Shown: piece by piece, positions 34,556 through 43,597 of the stretch
Position numbering within the stretch: position 1 is the first letter of the stretch
How the letters are laid out: each line of letters starts with the position of its first letter
Assembly: GCA_963717125.1 (NCBI GenBank)
Contig: CAVQVG010000019.1
Coordinates: 496,001-560,000, forward strand
DNA length: 64,000 nt
DNA from: RYN-230 sp963717125
GTDB taxonomy: Bacteria > Actinomycetota > Actinomycetes > Streptosporangiales > Streptosporangiaceae
Reading direction: 5' to 3'
Program-made: the position numbers and the translations under genes
Notes under the pieces: model-generated
Told to the model about the DNA's origin: nothing
What the model saw: the letters and a program-made list of their open reading frames with translations, nothing else
Databases searched by the model: none

Positions 34556-36079
34556 ATGCTGGACCGGGTGGGACGCAGGGCACGGGGGCTGTCGGCCCGG
34601 CTGGCCGCGTCCTACATTCTCGTCACGCTCGCCGCCGTGGTGCTGGTCGAGGCGATCACACTGGGCTTCCAGGTGCCCTCGCTGGTGAACGGCGCCCAAC
34701 TGCAGGCTCAGGTGGCCGCGGCCGCGAAGAGCTTCGGCCAGCAGTTCGCCCGGCGCTACCCCCGGGGCATACCAGCCGGGACCGTGCTCGGCGACCCGGG
34801 GCAGCCGGCGAAGCTGGGCATGGTCCGGCCGACCCCGGACGGCACTCTGGTGTTTCCGTCGATCACCGGCCCGATCCCCAGGAAGCAGGGGGTCACCGCG
34901 GTCGTGGCGATCGCCACCGATGGCACGGTCGTCGCGTCCTCCGCGCCAGCCCGGTACCCGCCCGGCCGGGCGGCGGCCAGCGAGCTCCCGGTACAGGCGG
35001 CCCAGGCCATCACGGGCCCCCATATCCGCCTTAAAGGCGGCGGCGTACCTACGCGGTACGGCAACGTGATCTTCTGGATGTTCGGGCCGGAGGGCCACGC
35101 CGATCCCAACGGACCGCCGACGAGCGTGCCGGGATTGGCCGACTACGTCTATGTCCAGGCACCATGGTCGCCTCCCGGGTTCATCAATCCCGTTCACGCC
35201 TGGGACGAGCTGCGCCAGCTTGGTGAGGACGGTCCGCTGCTGGTGGCCTCGTACGTGCTGCTGTTCGCCATCGTGCCGGTCGGGGTGCTGTTCGGGCTGC
35301 TGGTCTCACGGCGCCTCGTCCGACGGGTCCGCCGCCTGGAACGAGCCACCCTCGCGGTCGCCGACGGCGACTACGACGTCACGCTGCCCGTTTCCGGCCG
35401 GGACGAGGTCGGACGGCTGGAGGCGAACTTCACCACCATGACCCGTCAGCTCGGCTCCGCGCTGGCCGCCGAACGGCAGCGGGCCACCGGCGACGCCCGG
35501 GCCGCGGAGCGGGCCCGGATCGCGCGGGAGGTCCACGACGCGATCTCCCAGCATCTGTTCGGCCTGCGGATGATCGCCGCGGGGATGCGCCGGGCCGACC
35601 CGGGCAATCAGCAGGCCCGGGTGATCGAGCGGATCAGCGAGGAGGCGCTGCGCGACATGCAGGTGCTCCTGACCGGGCTGCGCCCGGCCAGCCTGGACGG
35701 CGGGGGGCTCACTCCGGCCCTGCAGGAGATCTGCGCGGCCTACCACGACCGGCTCGGCGTCACCGTCGACGCCAGCCTGGACGAGGTCACCGTCTCCGCG
35801 CCCGTCGAGCACGCACTGCTGCGCATCACCCAGGAGGCGTGCGCCAACGCCGTCCGGCACGGCAACGCCCGCCGGCTCACCGTGTCCATGACCCGCCAGG
35901 ACGGGCACGTTGAGCTGGCCGTCCGTGACACCGGCAGCGGCTTCGACCCGGCCGCCCCGCACGCCGGCTCCGGGCTGGCCCACATCCGGGAGCGGGTCGC
36001 CGAACTCGGCGGCACCATAGACATCGACAGCGCACCCGGCCGCGGCGCGGCGCTCACCGTCCGGGTGCCGGTGCCGTGA
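34556..36079 (+). CDS. Sensor histidine kinase with extracellular domain and HAMP, module 1
   Basis: 507 residues. Helix 1 (~19-40), an extracellular sensor of ~180 residues (45-225), helix 2 (~229-251), HAMP (252-305), phosphoacceptor ARIAREVHDAISQHLFG with His 327, N-box QEACANAVRHG and G1 VRDTGSGFDP. Divergent from the lipoprotein-MacAB operon, which it most likely controls in response to an envelope signal. GTGA overlap with its regulator at 36076. Confidence 0.9.
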   Translation: MLDRVGRRARGLSARLAASYILVTLAAVVLVEAITLGFQVPSLVNGAQLQAQVAAAAKSFGQQFARRYPRGIPAGTVLGDPGQPAKLGMVRPTPDGTLVFPSITGPIPRKQGVTAVVAIATDGTVVASSAPARYPPGRAAASELPVQAAQAITGPHIRLKGGGVPTRYGNVIFWMFGPEGHADPNGPPTSVPGLADYVYVQAPWSPPGFINPVHAWDELRQLGEDGPLLVASYVLLFAIVPVGVLFGLLVSRRLVRRVRRLERATLAVADGDYDVTLPVSGRDEVGRLEANFTTMTRQLGSALAAERQRATGDARAAERARIAREVHDAISQHLFGLRMIAAGMRRADPGNQQARVIERISEEALRDMQVLLTGLRPASLDGGGLTPALQEICAAYHDRLGVTVDASLDEVTVSAPVEHALLRITQEACANAVRHGNARRLTVSMTRQDGHVELAVRDTGSGFDPAAPHAGSGLAHIRERVAELGGTIDIDSAPGRGAALTVRVPVP

Positions 36080-36732
36080 CGATCCGCGTGGTGATCGCGG
36101 ACGACCATCGCGTCGTCCGGGAGGGGCTGTGCTACCTGCTCGGCCAGGAACCAGACGTGGAGGTGGCCGGCGAAGCCGGCGACGGCCGGCAGACGGTAGA
36201 CGTCGTGGCCGCCACCCGCCCGGACGTGCTCCTCCTCGACCTGTACATGCCCGGGCTAGACGGGCATGCCGTGCTCGCCGCACTACAGGACACGCCGCAC
36301 CGGCCTGCCGTCGTCGTGCTGACCTCCGCCACTGACGACGAGCACCTCGTCCGCGCCATGCAGGCCGGCGCGACCTCCTACCTGCTTAAGACGGCCCCGG
36401 CCGAGGACGTTATCGCCGCGGTCCGAGACGCCGCCGTCGGCACCGCCAGCCTCAGCCCCGAACTGCTGACCCGGCTCACCCAGGCGCTGCGCCGGCCACC
36501 GCCGCCAGACCCGCTGCAGCCGCTCTCACCGCGCGAACGCGAAGTACTCCAGTTGATCGCCCGCGGCCTCAGCAACCGGCAGATCGGCCGGGACCTGGCG
36601 ATCGGCGAGCAGACCGTCAAGACCCACGTCCGCAGCATCCTCACCAAACTCGGCCTGCAAGACCGCGTCCAGGCAGCGATCTTCGCCCTTCGCCACCAGA
36701 CCGATAGCTACGGAACACGTCGAACATCCTGA
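36076..36732 (+). CDS. NarL/FixJ-family response regulator, module 1
   Basis: 218 residues. Phosphoacceptor Asp55 in LLLDLYMPGLDG, receiver Lys in YLLKTA, and HTH LSPREREVLQLIARG then QTVKTHVRSILTKL. GTG start overlaps the kinase stop. Confidence 0.92.
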   Translation: MTIRVVIADDHRVVREGLCYLLGQEPDVEVAGEAGDGRQTVDVVAATRPDVLLLDLYMPGLDGHAVLAALQDTPHRPAVVVLTSATDDEHLVRAMQAGATSYLLKTAPAEDVIAAVRDAAVGTASLSPELLTRLTQALRRPPPPDPLQPLSPREREVLQLIARGLSNRQIGRDLAIGEQTVKTHVRSILTKLGLQDRVQAAIFALRHQTDSYGTRRTS

Positions 36733-36784
36733 TTTGCCGACCAGGGATATCGCCAGCGCGCAGTCCATAGCCGCTGACCCGCGC

Positions 36785-37390
36785 CTACCGGACGGGTTCT
36801 GGTGGTGGCCAGTCGCCGGGTAGCTCGCTCAGCCGCCGGGCGTAGGCGGCCGGGTCGGGCTGGCGGTGTTCCTTGAGGGCCCAGTAGACGTCCTCAGTGA
36901 TCAGCGAGGCGATCATGTGCATGATGTTGTGCCAGTCATAGCCGAGCCCGGCAAGACGCTGAACCGTCTGCCATGTCTCGGGCGGGTCGTCGGCCAGCAA
37001 CTGGTTCGCCACCACCTGGTGCATTGCCATATGCAGCCTCGGGTTGACGGGCTCGCCGTCGAGAATTACCTCGTCATCGCCCTGCAGCGCGTCTGCGAAC
37101 TCCGGGTGCCGCGCCTCGATCAGCAACGCGCGCTCATCCTCCTCGCCCGGGTCTAGCAGTTCGAGGTCGAGTCCCTGGTAGGTCCCGTGCGCCGGGGGAA
37201 GCGCCCAGGACCGCCGGTCGCCGGGCTCGGGTTCCTCGAACCAGCAGTCCGCCATGTCCTCGCCGTGCCTAGGGGAGTTTTCACCGGCTGGCGCTGTGAC
37301 CAGGTGTGGGCCGCCCTGGCGCGCCGGTGGCCGCCTAGGCTGCTGGCGGCGGCCACGGCCGGGCGGGCGGCCACGGCTTCGTGGACTCAT
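36785..37390 (-). CDS. DUF1841-family protein
   Basis: 201 residues from ATG 37390 (basic SPRSRGRPPGRGRRQQ start); ATG 37255 would give 156 residues. The conserved part has EARHPEFADALQG, NPRLHMAMHQVVANQLL and GYDWHNIMHMIASLI, with His residues regularly spaced as in this uncharacterised family. The start is uncertain. It is convergent with the regulator at 36076. Confidence 0.7.
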   Translation of the reverse strand: MSPRSRGRPPGRGRRQQPRRPPARQGGPHLVTAPAGENSPRHGEDMADCWFEEPEPGDRRSWALPPAHGTYQGLDLELLDPGEEDERALLIEARHPEFADALQGDDEVILDGEPVNPRLHMAMHQVVANQLLADDPPETWQTVQRLAGLGYDWHNIMHMIASLITEDVYWALKEHRQPDPAAYARRLSELPGDWPPPEPVR

Positions 37391-37622
37391 CCCGCAAGTG
37401 TCCCAGCGTTGCCCGAGCAAGTCAGGCAGCCCACGGCCAAACGTCGGTGCGTGCTGCTCCGGCGGTCACCTACCGTGAGGGCGTGCCGTGGCCGACGTAT
37501 CGCCAGGAAGGTGGAGTACGGCGCTCGCGAGTGCTGGGTTCAATACGAGCAGGGAAAGGTTCCGCCTCGGTGCTGCGCGCTCCGAGGTAACCGTCATTCC
37601 CTCTGGGAAGAAGGAGACGATC

Positions 37623-38183
37623 ATGACGGAACAACCTGTCGATATCCCCGGCTACATCGTCGGCACCTGGGACATCGACCCAGTGCACTCGCATATCGGG
37701 TTCATCGCCAGGCACCTGATGGTCAGCAAGGTCCGCGGCAACTTCACCAAGTTCGAGGGCCGGATCGTCACGGCGGCTAACCCGCTGGAGTCGTCGGCCA
37801 TGGTGACGGTTGACACCTCGTCGCTCGACACGGGCAATGAAGCGCGTGATAGCGATGTCAAGGGTGGGAGCTTTCTCGACGTCGCCAACCATCCGACGAT
37901 GACCTTCCAGTCCACCGGCGTGCACCGCAGCGGCGACGACTTGATCATGACCGGCGACCTGACTATCAAGGGCATCACCAGGCTGGTTGAGCTCGGGATC
38001 GAAGTCAACGGCTTCGGATCGGACCCGTATGGCGGCACCAGGGCGGGATTCACCGCGACCGGTGAGCTCTATCGCTCGGACTACGGCATCACCGCCAACA
38101 CGGTGCTGCCCACCGGCGGCGTCGTGGTCAGCGACAACATTCAGCTCGTGCTCGACGTGGAGGCGTCGCTGCGAACCAGCTAA
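37623..38183 (+). CDS. YceI-family lipid-binding-like protein
   Basis: 186 residues with no signal peptide. It begins GTWDIDPVHSHIGFIARHLM, the YceI signature, and carries VKGGSFLDVANHPTMTFQST and GDLTIKGITRLVELGIEVNG. The fold is a lipocalin-like barrel that binds polyisoprenoids. AAGGAG precedes ATG 37623. It sits alone between the two ABC modules. Confidence 0.9.
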   Translation: MTEQPVDIPGYIVGTWDIDPVHSHIGFIARHLMVSKVRGNFTKFEGRIVTAANPLESSAMVTVDTSSLDTGNEARDSDVKGGSFLDVANHPTMTFQSTGVHRSGDDLIMTGDLTIKGITRLVELGIEVNGFGSDPYGGTRAGFTATGELYRSDYGITANTVLPTGGVVVSDNIQLVLDVEASLRTS

Positions 38184-38260
38184 TGCCAGCCGCTCCGCTC
38201 CTCCCACCGGCCCCGGCCGGCGTCGCGGCCGAGGCGGCCAGGCCCGCCGTTACGGGACGG

Positions 38261-39496
38261 TCACAGGCTCCACAACGCCTGTGTCGGTGACAGGCGGGCG
38301 GCGCGGATGGCGGGCAGCAGCCCGGCAATGGCACCGATCGCAAGCGCGGCGGCCAGGCCGCCGGCCCAGGCTTCGGGCGGGATGACGATGGCCCAGCCCT
38401 TGGCGTGGGCGTAGACCGCGGTCGAGATCACGCCCATGATCACCCCGACGACGCCGCCGATCAGGGAGAGCAGGATGGCCTCGGACAGGAACTGGATGCG
38501 GACCTGGCCCCTGGTGGCACCCAGTGCGCGCCGCAGCCCGATCTCCTGGCGCCGTTCCAGCACCGAGATGACCATGATGTTGGCCACCCCGACCGCGCCG
38601 ACCAGCAGCGCGACTGCTCCCAGGCCAAGGAACAGCGTGTCGAACGCCCCGGCGGCGTCAGCCTGAGCGGTCAGCGCGGCCGAGGGCTGGGCGACGCTGA
38701 CCCCGTTGGGATCCTCTGGATTGGCCTGGTAGCCGAGCAGGTTGTCGACAGTAGTGGTGACGGACTGGTTATTCTGCGTCCGCACGTACAGTTCCGTGGG
38801 ATGCCCGCCGAAGCCGAGGTACTTCTCCGCGGCGGGGAAACCGATCAGGATCGAGGAGTCGATCTCGGGTGCCAGGGCGGCCGAGTTCAGTATGCCGACC
38901 ACGTAGAACCACATCCCGCCGACCCAGATTTTCTCTCCTGGCCAGATCCGGTCGATCCCCAGCCGCCGTGCCGCCTGGTACCCCAGCACGGCGACCGGTT
39001 CGTTCTCGGTGGCCGCGTTCAGGTAGGTCCCCTGCGCCACGCTGGTACCCACCACAGCCGGCAAGCCGATGCTGGAGGCAGCCACGCTCAGCGCGTTGGT
39101 GTCGATCGCCGGGATATCCGGGCTGCGGTAGGCGTTGACGTTGCTGAGCGTCCCGGTGTCCTGCACCGCCGTGATACCGGGCAGCTCAGCGACCATTCCC
39201 GGCGCGGCTTTGGGGAGCTCGGAAGTGCCGGTGAAGCTCTGCCCGTTGGTGGCGGTCAGCAGGTTGGTGCCCAGCTTGCTGATCTCGGCCAGCAGCCCGG
39301 CCTGGGAGGAGCTGGCCAGGCCCAGGACGGCAACGATCGCGGCCACCCCGATCGAGATGCCGAGCGCCGACAGCGCCGCCCGCAGCTTCCTGGTCCGCAG
39401 CCCCACGCTGGCCAGCCCGCCCAGATCCTCCAGCCGCAGACGGGCCGCCGACAGCACGCGCGAGTGGGCCGGGGCGGTGGGCGGGGTGATGGTCAT
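38261..39496 (-). CDS. MacB/FtsX-like ABC transporter permease, module 2
   Basis: 411 residues, closely similar to the permease at 30632 along its full length: RTRKLRAALSALGISIGVAA, VGVANIMVISVLERRQEIGL, RRALGATRGQ and the shared end PAIRAARLSPTQALWS. It has an N-terminal helix, an extracellular domain and three C-terminal helices. ATGA overlap with the ATPase gene at 39493. Confidence 0.9.
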   Translation of the reverse strand: MTITPPTAPAHSRVLSAARLRLEDLGGLASVGLRTRKLRAALSALGISIGVAAIVAVLGLASSSQAGLLAEISKLGTNLLTATNGQSFTGTSELPKAAPGMVAELPGITAVQDTGTLSNVNAYRSPDIPAIDTNALSVAASSIGLPAVVGTSVAQGTYLNAATENEPVAVLGYQAARRLGIDRIWPGEKIWVGGMWFYVVGILNSAALAPEIDSSILIGFPAAEKYLGFGGHPTELYVRTQNNQSVTTTVDNLLGYQANPEDPNGVSVAQPSAALTAQADAAGAFDTLFLGLGAVALLVGAVGVANIMVISVLERRQEIGLRRALGATRGQVRIQFLSEAILLSLIGGVVGVIMGVISTAVYAHAKGWAIVIPPEAWAGGLAAALAIGAIAGLLPAIRAARLSPTQALWSL

Positions 39497-40236
39497 GAGG
39501 TTCCTTCCCGCACGGCGCGGTTCTCCGCTACGACGCCAACGGGGTCGCTGTCGGCGATGATGCGCCCGTCGAGTACTTCGATGCGGCGCCCCATCCGGGC
39601 GGCGACGGCGCGGTCGTGGGTGATCACGATGATCGTGGTGCCGGCGGCGTTGAGCTCCTCCAGCAGCGCCAGCAGCGACGCGCCGGTGGCCGAGTCCAGG
39701 TTGCCCGTCGGCTCGTCGGCCAGCAGCACCGGCGGGCGGCCGGCGATCGCCCGGGCGATCGCCACCCGCTGCCGTTCACCCCCCGACAGCTGGGTCGGCC
39801 GGGCGGCGGCCCGGTGGGCCAGCTCGACCCGGCCCAGCGCGGCGCGCGCGGCCAGGCGCCGGTCGGCGCGGCGGACCCCGGCGTACAGCAGCCCGTCGGC
39901 CACGTTGTCGATCACCTTCTGGTGCTCGGCCAGGAAGAACTGCTGGAACACGAACCCGATCCGGGACGCGCGCAGCCCCGACAGGTCCCGGTCCCGCATC
40001 CGGGCGACGTCGATCCCGGTGACCCGCACGGTCCCACTGGTCGGCTTGTCCAGGGTGCCCATCAGGTGCAGCATCGTGGTCTTGCCCGATCCGGACGGGC
40101 CCACGATGGCCGTCAGTTCCCCGGCCGCTACCGCCAGGCTTACCTGGTCTAGCGCCCGGACCGGCGGCGACCCGGGATACAGCTTGGAGACCCGGTCCAG
40201 TTCCAGCACAGGCCGGTCCATGAAGACATCGCTCAT
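39493..40236 (-). CDS. MacB/LolD-like ABC ATPase, module 2
   Basis: 247 residues. Walker A GPSGSGKTT, VFQQFFLAEH, LSGGERQRVAIAR, LLADEPTGNLDS and ITHDRAVA. It is a paralogue of the ATPase at 31858. ATGA overlaps on both sides. Confidence 0.92.
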   Translation of the reverse strand: MSDVFMDRPVLELDRVSKLYPGSPPVRALDQVSLAVAAGELTAIVGPSGSGKTTMLHLMGTLDKPTSGTVRVTGIDVARMRDRDLSGLRASRIGFVFQQFFLAEHQKVIDNVADGLLYAGVRRADRRLAARAALGRVELAHRAAARPTQLSGGERQRVAIARAIAGRPPVLLADEPTGNLDSATGASLLALLEELNAAGTTIIVITHDRAVAARMGRRIEVLDGRIIADSDPVGVVAENRAVREGTS

Positions 40237-41414
40237 ATGTTCGGCACCACCACGCGCTCGCCGGGCCTCAGGTTCCCGGTCACCTGCACCAGCCCGGCGT
40301 TGTCGTCGAAGAGCCCGACCTTCACCGGCACCCGGCGCCGGGTGTTACCCCCGCCGACCACCTCGACCGCGTATCCCCCGCCCACCTCCCCATCCCCCTT
40401 CGCTGGCTGGGCCAGCAGCGCCCCCACCTCAACCACCAGCACGTTGGAGGCGCTGGCGGTGGTGATGTACACCGTCACCGGCGCCTGATCCAGGGACCCG
40501 GCCGCCGACGGGTTTGTGAGCTTCACTTGCACCGGGACGGTTGCCGAGCTACTGGACCCGGACGCCACGGTGCCCACCGAGGTGATCACGCCCGGCGTGG
40601 TGGACCCGTCAGGCAGGGTGACGCTCACCGGGTCACCGGCCTTCACCTCCGACTCCATGGAGGTACTCAGGCCGATCGTCACCACGTGCCGGTCCGAGGT
40701 CGCCGACAGGATTGGACCGGACGCCGGGCTGCCCAGGCTGGCCGTCACCTGGCTGACCCGCAGCGCCTCCGGCTTGAACACCACCGACCCCAGCGACAGC
40801 GACCCCGGCGGGCTCGACACCCCTAGGTGCTCTTGCATGCGCTCCACCGCGTACTGGGTTTCCCACGAGTAGTAGTCCCAGCCCAGCGCCCTGATGTCGC
40901 TGCTGCTGGCGTAGCCGAGGTCCACCAGGTCATGGTTGAGCTGCGTGACATCCTCGCCTGTGGTCCCCTCCGACATGGAACGCCAGGCCGGGACACTGCC
41001 GTACAGGAGCACCACCGGGGTGCCGTTATCGGTCCGGTACAGCACCCGCCCCTGCCGGATCACCTGCCCCTGTGACGGCAGCCGGGTCAGCGTCCCGCCG
41101 CCCTGCCCGGTCACGGTGTACGACGCCGCGTAGCCCAGCGTCGCGTTCTCCGACGTCGTCGCCGAGATGTCCCTCCTCGTCACGGTGTACGTCTGTGGAG
41201 GCCTCGCGCCCGCGTTCCCGCCGGATGAGCGATTCGAGCGGAACGCCCCCGCGGACCACGCGGCCCCCGCACCAGCACCGAGAACCACGAGGACCACCAC
41301 GGTGGCAGCCACCCATCGGCGCCGTGCGCTCCGGGGCTGCGTGGCCGCGACGGTGCCCTCTCGGTCCTCGCGCTGGTTGGTCTCCTGGTGGCCACGGGAT
41401 GTCGTCTCGCTCAT
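40233..41414 (-). CDS. HlyD/MacA-like adaptor with peptidoglycan-binding-like insert, module 2
   Basis: 393 residues. Membrane helix ~34-55, PG-binding-like insert with VTQLNHDLVDLGYASSS and YYSWETQYAVERMQEHLGV, barrel with GDPVSVTLPDGSTTPGV, end LRPGERVVVPNI. Co-linear with the adaptor at 32613. The ATG overlaps the lipoprotein stop here (41411-41414), whereas module 1 has a 58-base gap. Confidence 0.87.
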   Translation of the reverse strand: MSETTSRGHQETNQREDREGTVAATQPRSARRRWVAATVVVLVVLGAGAGAAWSAGAFRSNRSSGGNAGARPPQTYTVTRRDISATTSENATLGYAASYTVTGQGGGTLTRLPSQGQVIRQGRVLYRTDNGTPVVLLYGSVPAWRSMSEGTTGEDVTQLNHDLVDLGYASSSDIRALGWDYYSWETQYAVERMQEHLGVSSPPGSLSLGSVVFKPEALRVSQVTASLGSPASGPILSATSDRHVVTIGLSTSMESEVKAGDPVSVTLPDGSTTPGVITSVGTVASGSSSSATVPVQVKLTNPSAAGSLDQAPVTVYITTASASNVLVVEVGALLAQPAKGDGEVGGGYAVEVVGGGNTRRRVPVKVGLFDDNAGLVQVTGNLRPGERVVVPNI

Positions 41415-41965
41415 GGCGCCTGCCCGCCCGGGTTATTGGGCATCAGCGACTGGCAGGCTTTCTCCGCGGCCTGGAACTGCGATGACTCGGGATTCATGCC
41501 TTTCGGAAGAGTGAATGAGCCGTTAGAAGCCGGATCGGGGAAGTTCGGCTCTCCGTGACTGCGCATGCACTCGGCGAACTTCAAGGACTTATTGGCCGCG
41601 TTCGCTCCCTGCGCCCCGTGCGGCGGACCCTGTGCAATGGAGGGGGGTGCCAGACTCTTGCACGCTTTCAGCGCCGCGTTCGAGACGGCGGTGCTGACGT
41701 GGCTCGTGGGATCACTACTTCCGTTTTGCACTATGAACTGACCCTTGCTGTTGGGGTCAGGGAAGTTCGGTATGCCGTGCGCTCGGATGCACTGCGCGTA
41801 CTCAAGTGCCTTCTGGTATGCCGATGACGTTGAACTGCCCCCGCTGGCGGGGGCGTTGTTGCTGCTGCATGCCGCTAGCAGGACGATGCCCAGTATGAGG
41901 AGCAGGATTCCCATCCACCCCAACCGCGCCGGCCGAAGGCGGTGTCCGCCGAATTTATCGTTCAT
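41411..41965 (-). CDS. Lipoprotein with two RxHGxxxFPDP repeats, module 2
   Basis: 184 residues. Signal sequence with lipobox VLLAACSS. Repeats CIRAHGIPNFPDPNSKGQF ... ACKSLAP and CMRSHGEPNFPDPASNGSF ... ACQSLMP show the same two-cysteine pattern as the module 1 lipoprotein. GAGGA precedes ATG 41965. First gene of the second four-gene operon. Confidence 0.82.
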   Translation of the reverse strand: MNDKFGGHRLRPARLGWMGILLLILGIVLLAACSSNNAPASGGSSTSSAYQKALEYAQCIRAHGIPNFPDPNSKGQFIVQNGSSDPTSHVSTAVSNAALKACKSLAPPSIAQGPPHGAQGANAANKSLKFAECMRSHGEPNFPDPASNGSFTLPKGMNPESSQFQAAEKACQSLMPNNPGGQAP

Positions 41966-42125
41966 TGCGTCCTCGGGATTTTGCCGGGTGAAAATGGACC
42001 CAGGTCGCCACGGAGAATGGCCCCGTGACCGTCTGACGGCGTGCTGGGTAATTCGCATGCGGCCACGCTGCCAGGCAGCCCGGCCCACGTCGTCACCCCG
42101 GTGCGGCAAATCGCGGCTGACCGCG

Positions 42126-42185
42126 GTGGGGTAGCAGGACGCGGTCGACGCGTCGTCTACCCCACGGCGGTGACACCGCCGTGGG
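42126..42185. promoter_or_regulatory. Nested, mutually exclusive hairpins upstream of the module 2 kinase
   Basis: GTGGGGTAG (42126-42134) pairs with CTACCCCAC (42157-42165), enclosing GACGCG/CGCGTC (42138-42154). CCCACGGCGGTG (42161-42172) pairs perfectly with CACCGCCGTGGG (42174-42185). The two outer hairpins share bases 42161-42165, so only one can form. It could be an operator pair or an attenuator-like element for either divergent transcript. Confidence 0.5.
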
Positions 42186-42223
42186 TGACGACCCCGGTGC
42201 CACCGGCGGCCTAACCTGGCGGT

Positions 42224-43597
42224 ATGCAAGGGATCTATGGCATCGCTGCGCCAGCGAAAGGTGCCCGGCAGATCGCGGGCGAAGCGTGGCGCGGGCTGGT
42301 CCAGGTAGTGGCCGGCCCCGACCCGTCCTCCGGACGACGCCGGCGTTCGCCAGGGCAGCGGTGGGCTGCCCGCACCGGGCTCGGCGTCGCGACGCTGCTG
42401 CTGTGCGCCGCCAGCCTGGCCAGCCTGAACGATGGCAATAGCCTGCTGCTTCTGTTCTCTCGCCCCCGGCAACTACCAGCCGGATCCGGTCTCTATCACC
42501 CTCCGGCCGGCACGATAGCCGTGCCGTCGCCGGTATCTGTGGTGTCGGTGCTCGTCCTGGCACTGGTGGCCCTGGCGGTCGTGGCGCCGCTGCTGGTGGC
42601 GATCCGGTATCCGCTGCTGGGCTGGCGGATCGGGTGGCTCGGGCTCCTGCTGGTCCCGTTGCTGGACGGACGCTGGTGGGGCGGCCTGCCGTGGGACCCG
42701 GTGCAGATACCCGTGCTGCTGATGGTGCTATGCCTGGCCGGGATCCGGCACGAACGGCCTGTGCTGTGCTGGCTGTGGGCGCTGACCTTGATCCCGTGGT
42801 GGCTGTGGGCCGGCAAGGACGGCCCGAGCCTGGTCACCGTCGCACTGGGCAGTCTGGCGTTCGCCGCCATGGCGGTCGCGGTGGACCGGGTGGGTTCCGA
42901 GCGGTGGGCTCGGCAGGCCCTGGCCGACCAGGCTGACCAGACCGAACTGGAGCGGGCGCGGCTGGCCGTGCTCGAACAACGCGCCCGGTTCACGCGGGAA
43001 CTGCACGACGTGGTCGCCCACCACATGTCGCTTATGGCCATCCGGGCCGAAAGCGCGCCGCACCGGCTGGGGGCACTGCCGGAACCAGTGCGCGCCGAGT
43101 TCGGATCGCTGAGCGAATCTGCGCGCGAGGCGCTAGCGGACATGCGCCGCCTGCTCAGCGCGCTGCGCAGCGACCAGCCCGCCGAGCGTGCCCCGCAGCC
43201 AGCGCTGGAGGACCTGCCCGGGCTGATCGGCACGGCCCGGCAGGCCGGGATGGCGGTGGAATTGTCCGCGCCGCCCGAGCTGGACACGGTGCCGCCCAGC
43301 GTCGGCCTATGCGCCTACCGGATCATCCAGGAAGCCCTGTCCAACGCCGGGCGGCACGCCGCGGGCGCACCGGTCGCGGTCTCGGTGGGCCACGACGCGG
43401 GCACGGTCACGCTGCAGGTGACCAGCGGCCCGGGGGTTCCCGCCGGGCCGTTGGCCAACGGTTACGGGCCAGGGCACGGCCTGGCCGGGATGCGGGAACG
43501 GGTCGAGCTGCTGGGCGGTTCGCTGTCGGCCGGGCCGGCGCCCGGTGGCGGGTTCGCGGTGTCGGCCGTGATACCGCTCCGCGGATCGGCGGCATGA
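42224..43597 (+). CDS. Sensor histidine kinase (HisKA_3), module 2
   Basis: 457 residues with about six membrane segments (50-220), unlike the module 1 kinase, which has a large external domain. Phosphoacceptor FTRELHDVVAHHMS with His 261 and N-box QEALSNAGRHA are intact. The G1 box reads QVTSGPGVPAG, without the usual Asp; many HisKA_3 kinases show Asn here, so activity is possible but unproven. Divergent from the second MacAB-lipoprotein operon. ATGA overlap with the regulator at 43594. Confidence 0.88.
   Translation: MQGIYGIAAPAKGARQIAGEAWRGLVQVVAGPDPSSGRRRRSPGQRWAARTGLGVATLLLCAASLASLNDGNSLLLLFSRPRQLPAGSGLYHPPAGTIAVPSPVSVVSVLVLALVALAVVAPLLVAIRYPLLGWRIGWLGLLLVPLLDGRWWGGLPWDPVQIPVLLMVLCLAGIRHERPVLCWLWALTLIPWWLWAGKDGPSLVTVALGSLAFAAMAVAVDRVGSERWARQALADQADQTELERARLAVLEQRARFTRELHDVVAHHMSLMAIRAESAPHRLGALPEPVRAEFGSLSESAREALADMRRLLSALRSDQPAERAPQPALEDLPGLIGTARQAGMAVELSAPPELDTVPPSVGLCAYRIIQEALSNAGRHAAGAPVAVSVGHDAGTVTLQVTSGPGVPAGPLANGYGPGHGLAGMRERVELLGGSLSAGPAPGGGFAVSAVIPLRGSAA

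Noticed and set aside
38405..40465. Long plus-strand open frame of 686 codons
   Set aside because: Antisense to the module 2 permease and ATPase, Arg/Gln/Gly-rich composition, no motifs; a GC-bias shadow.
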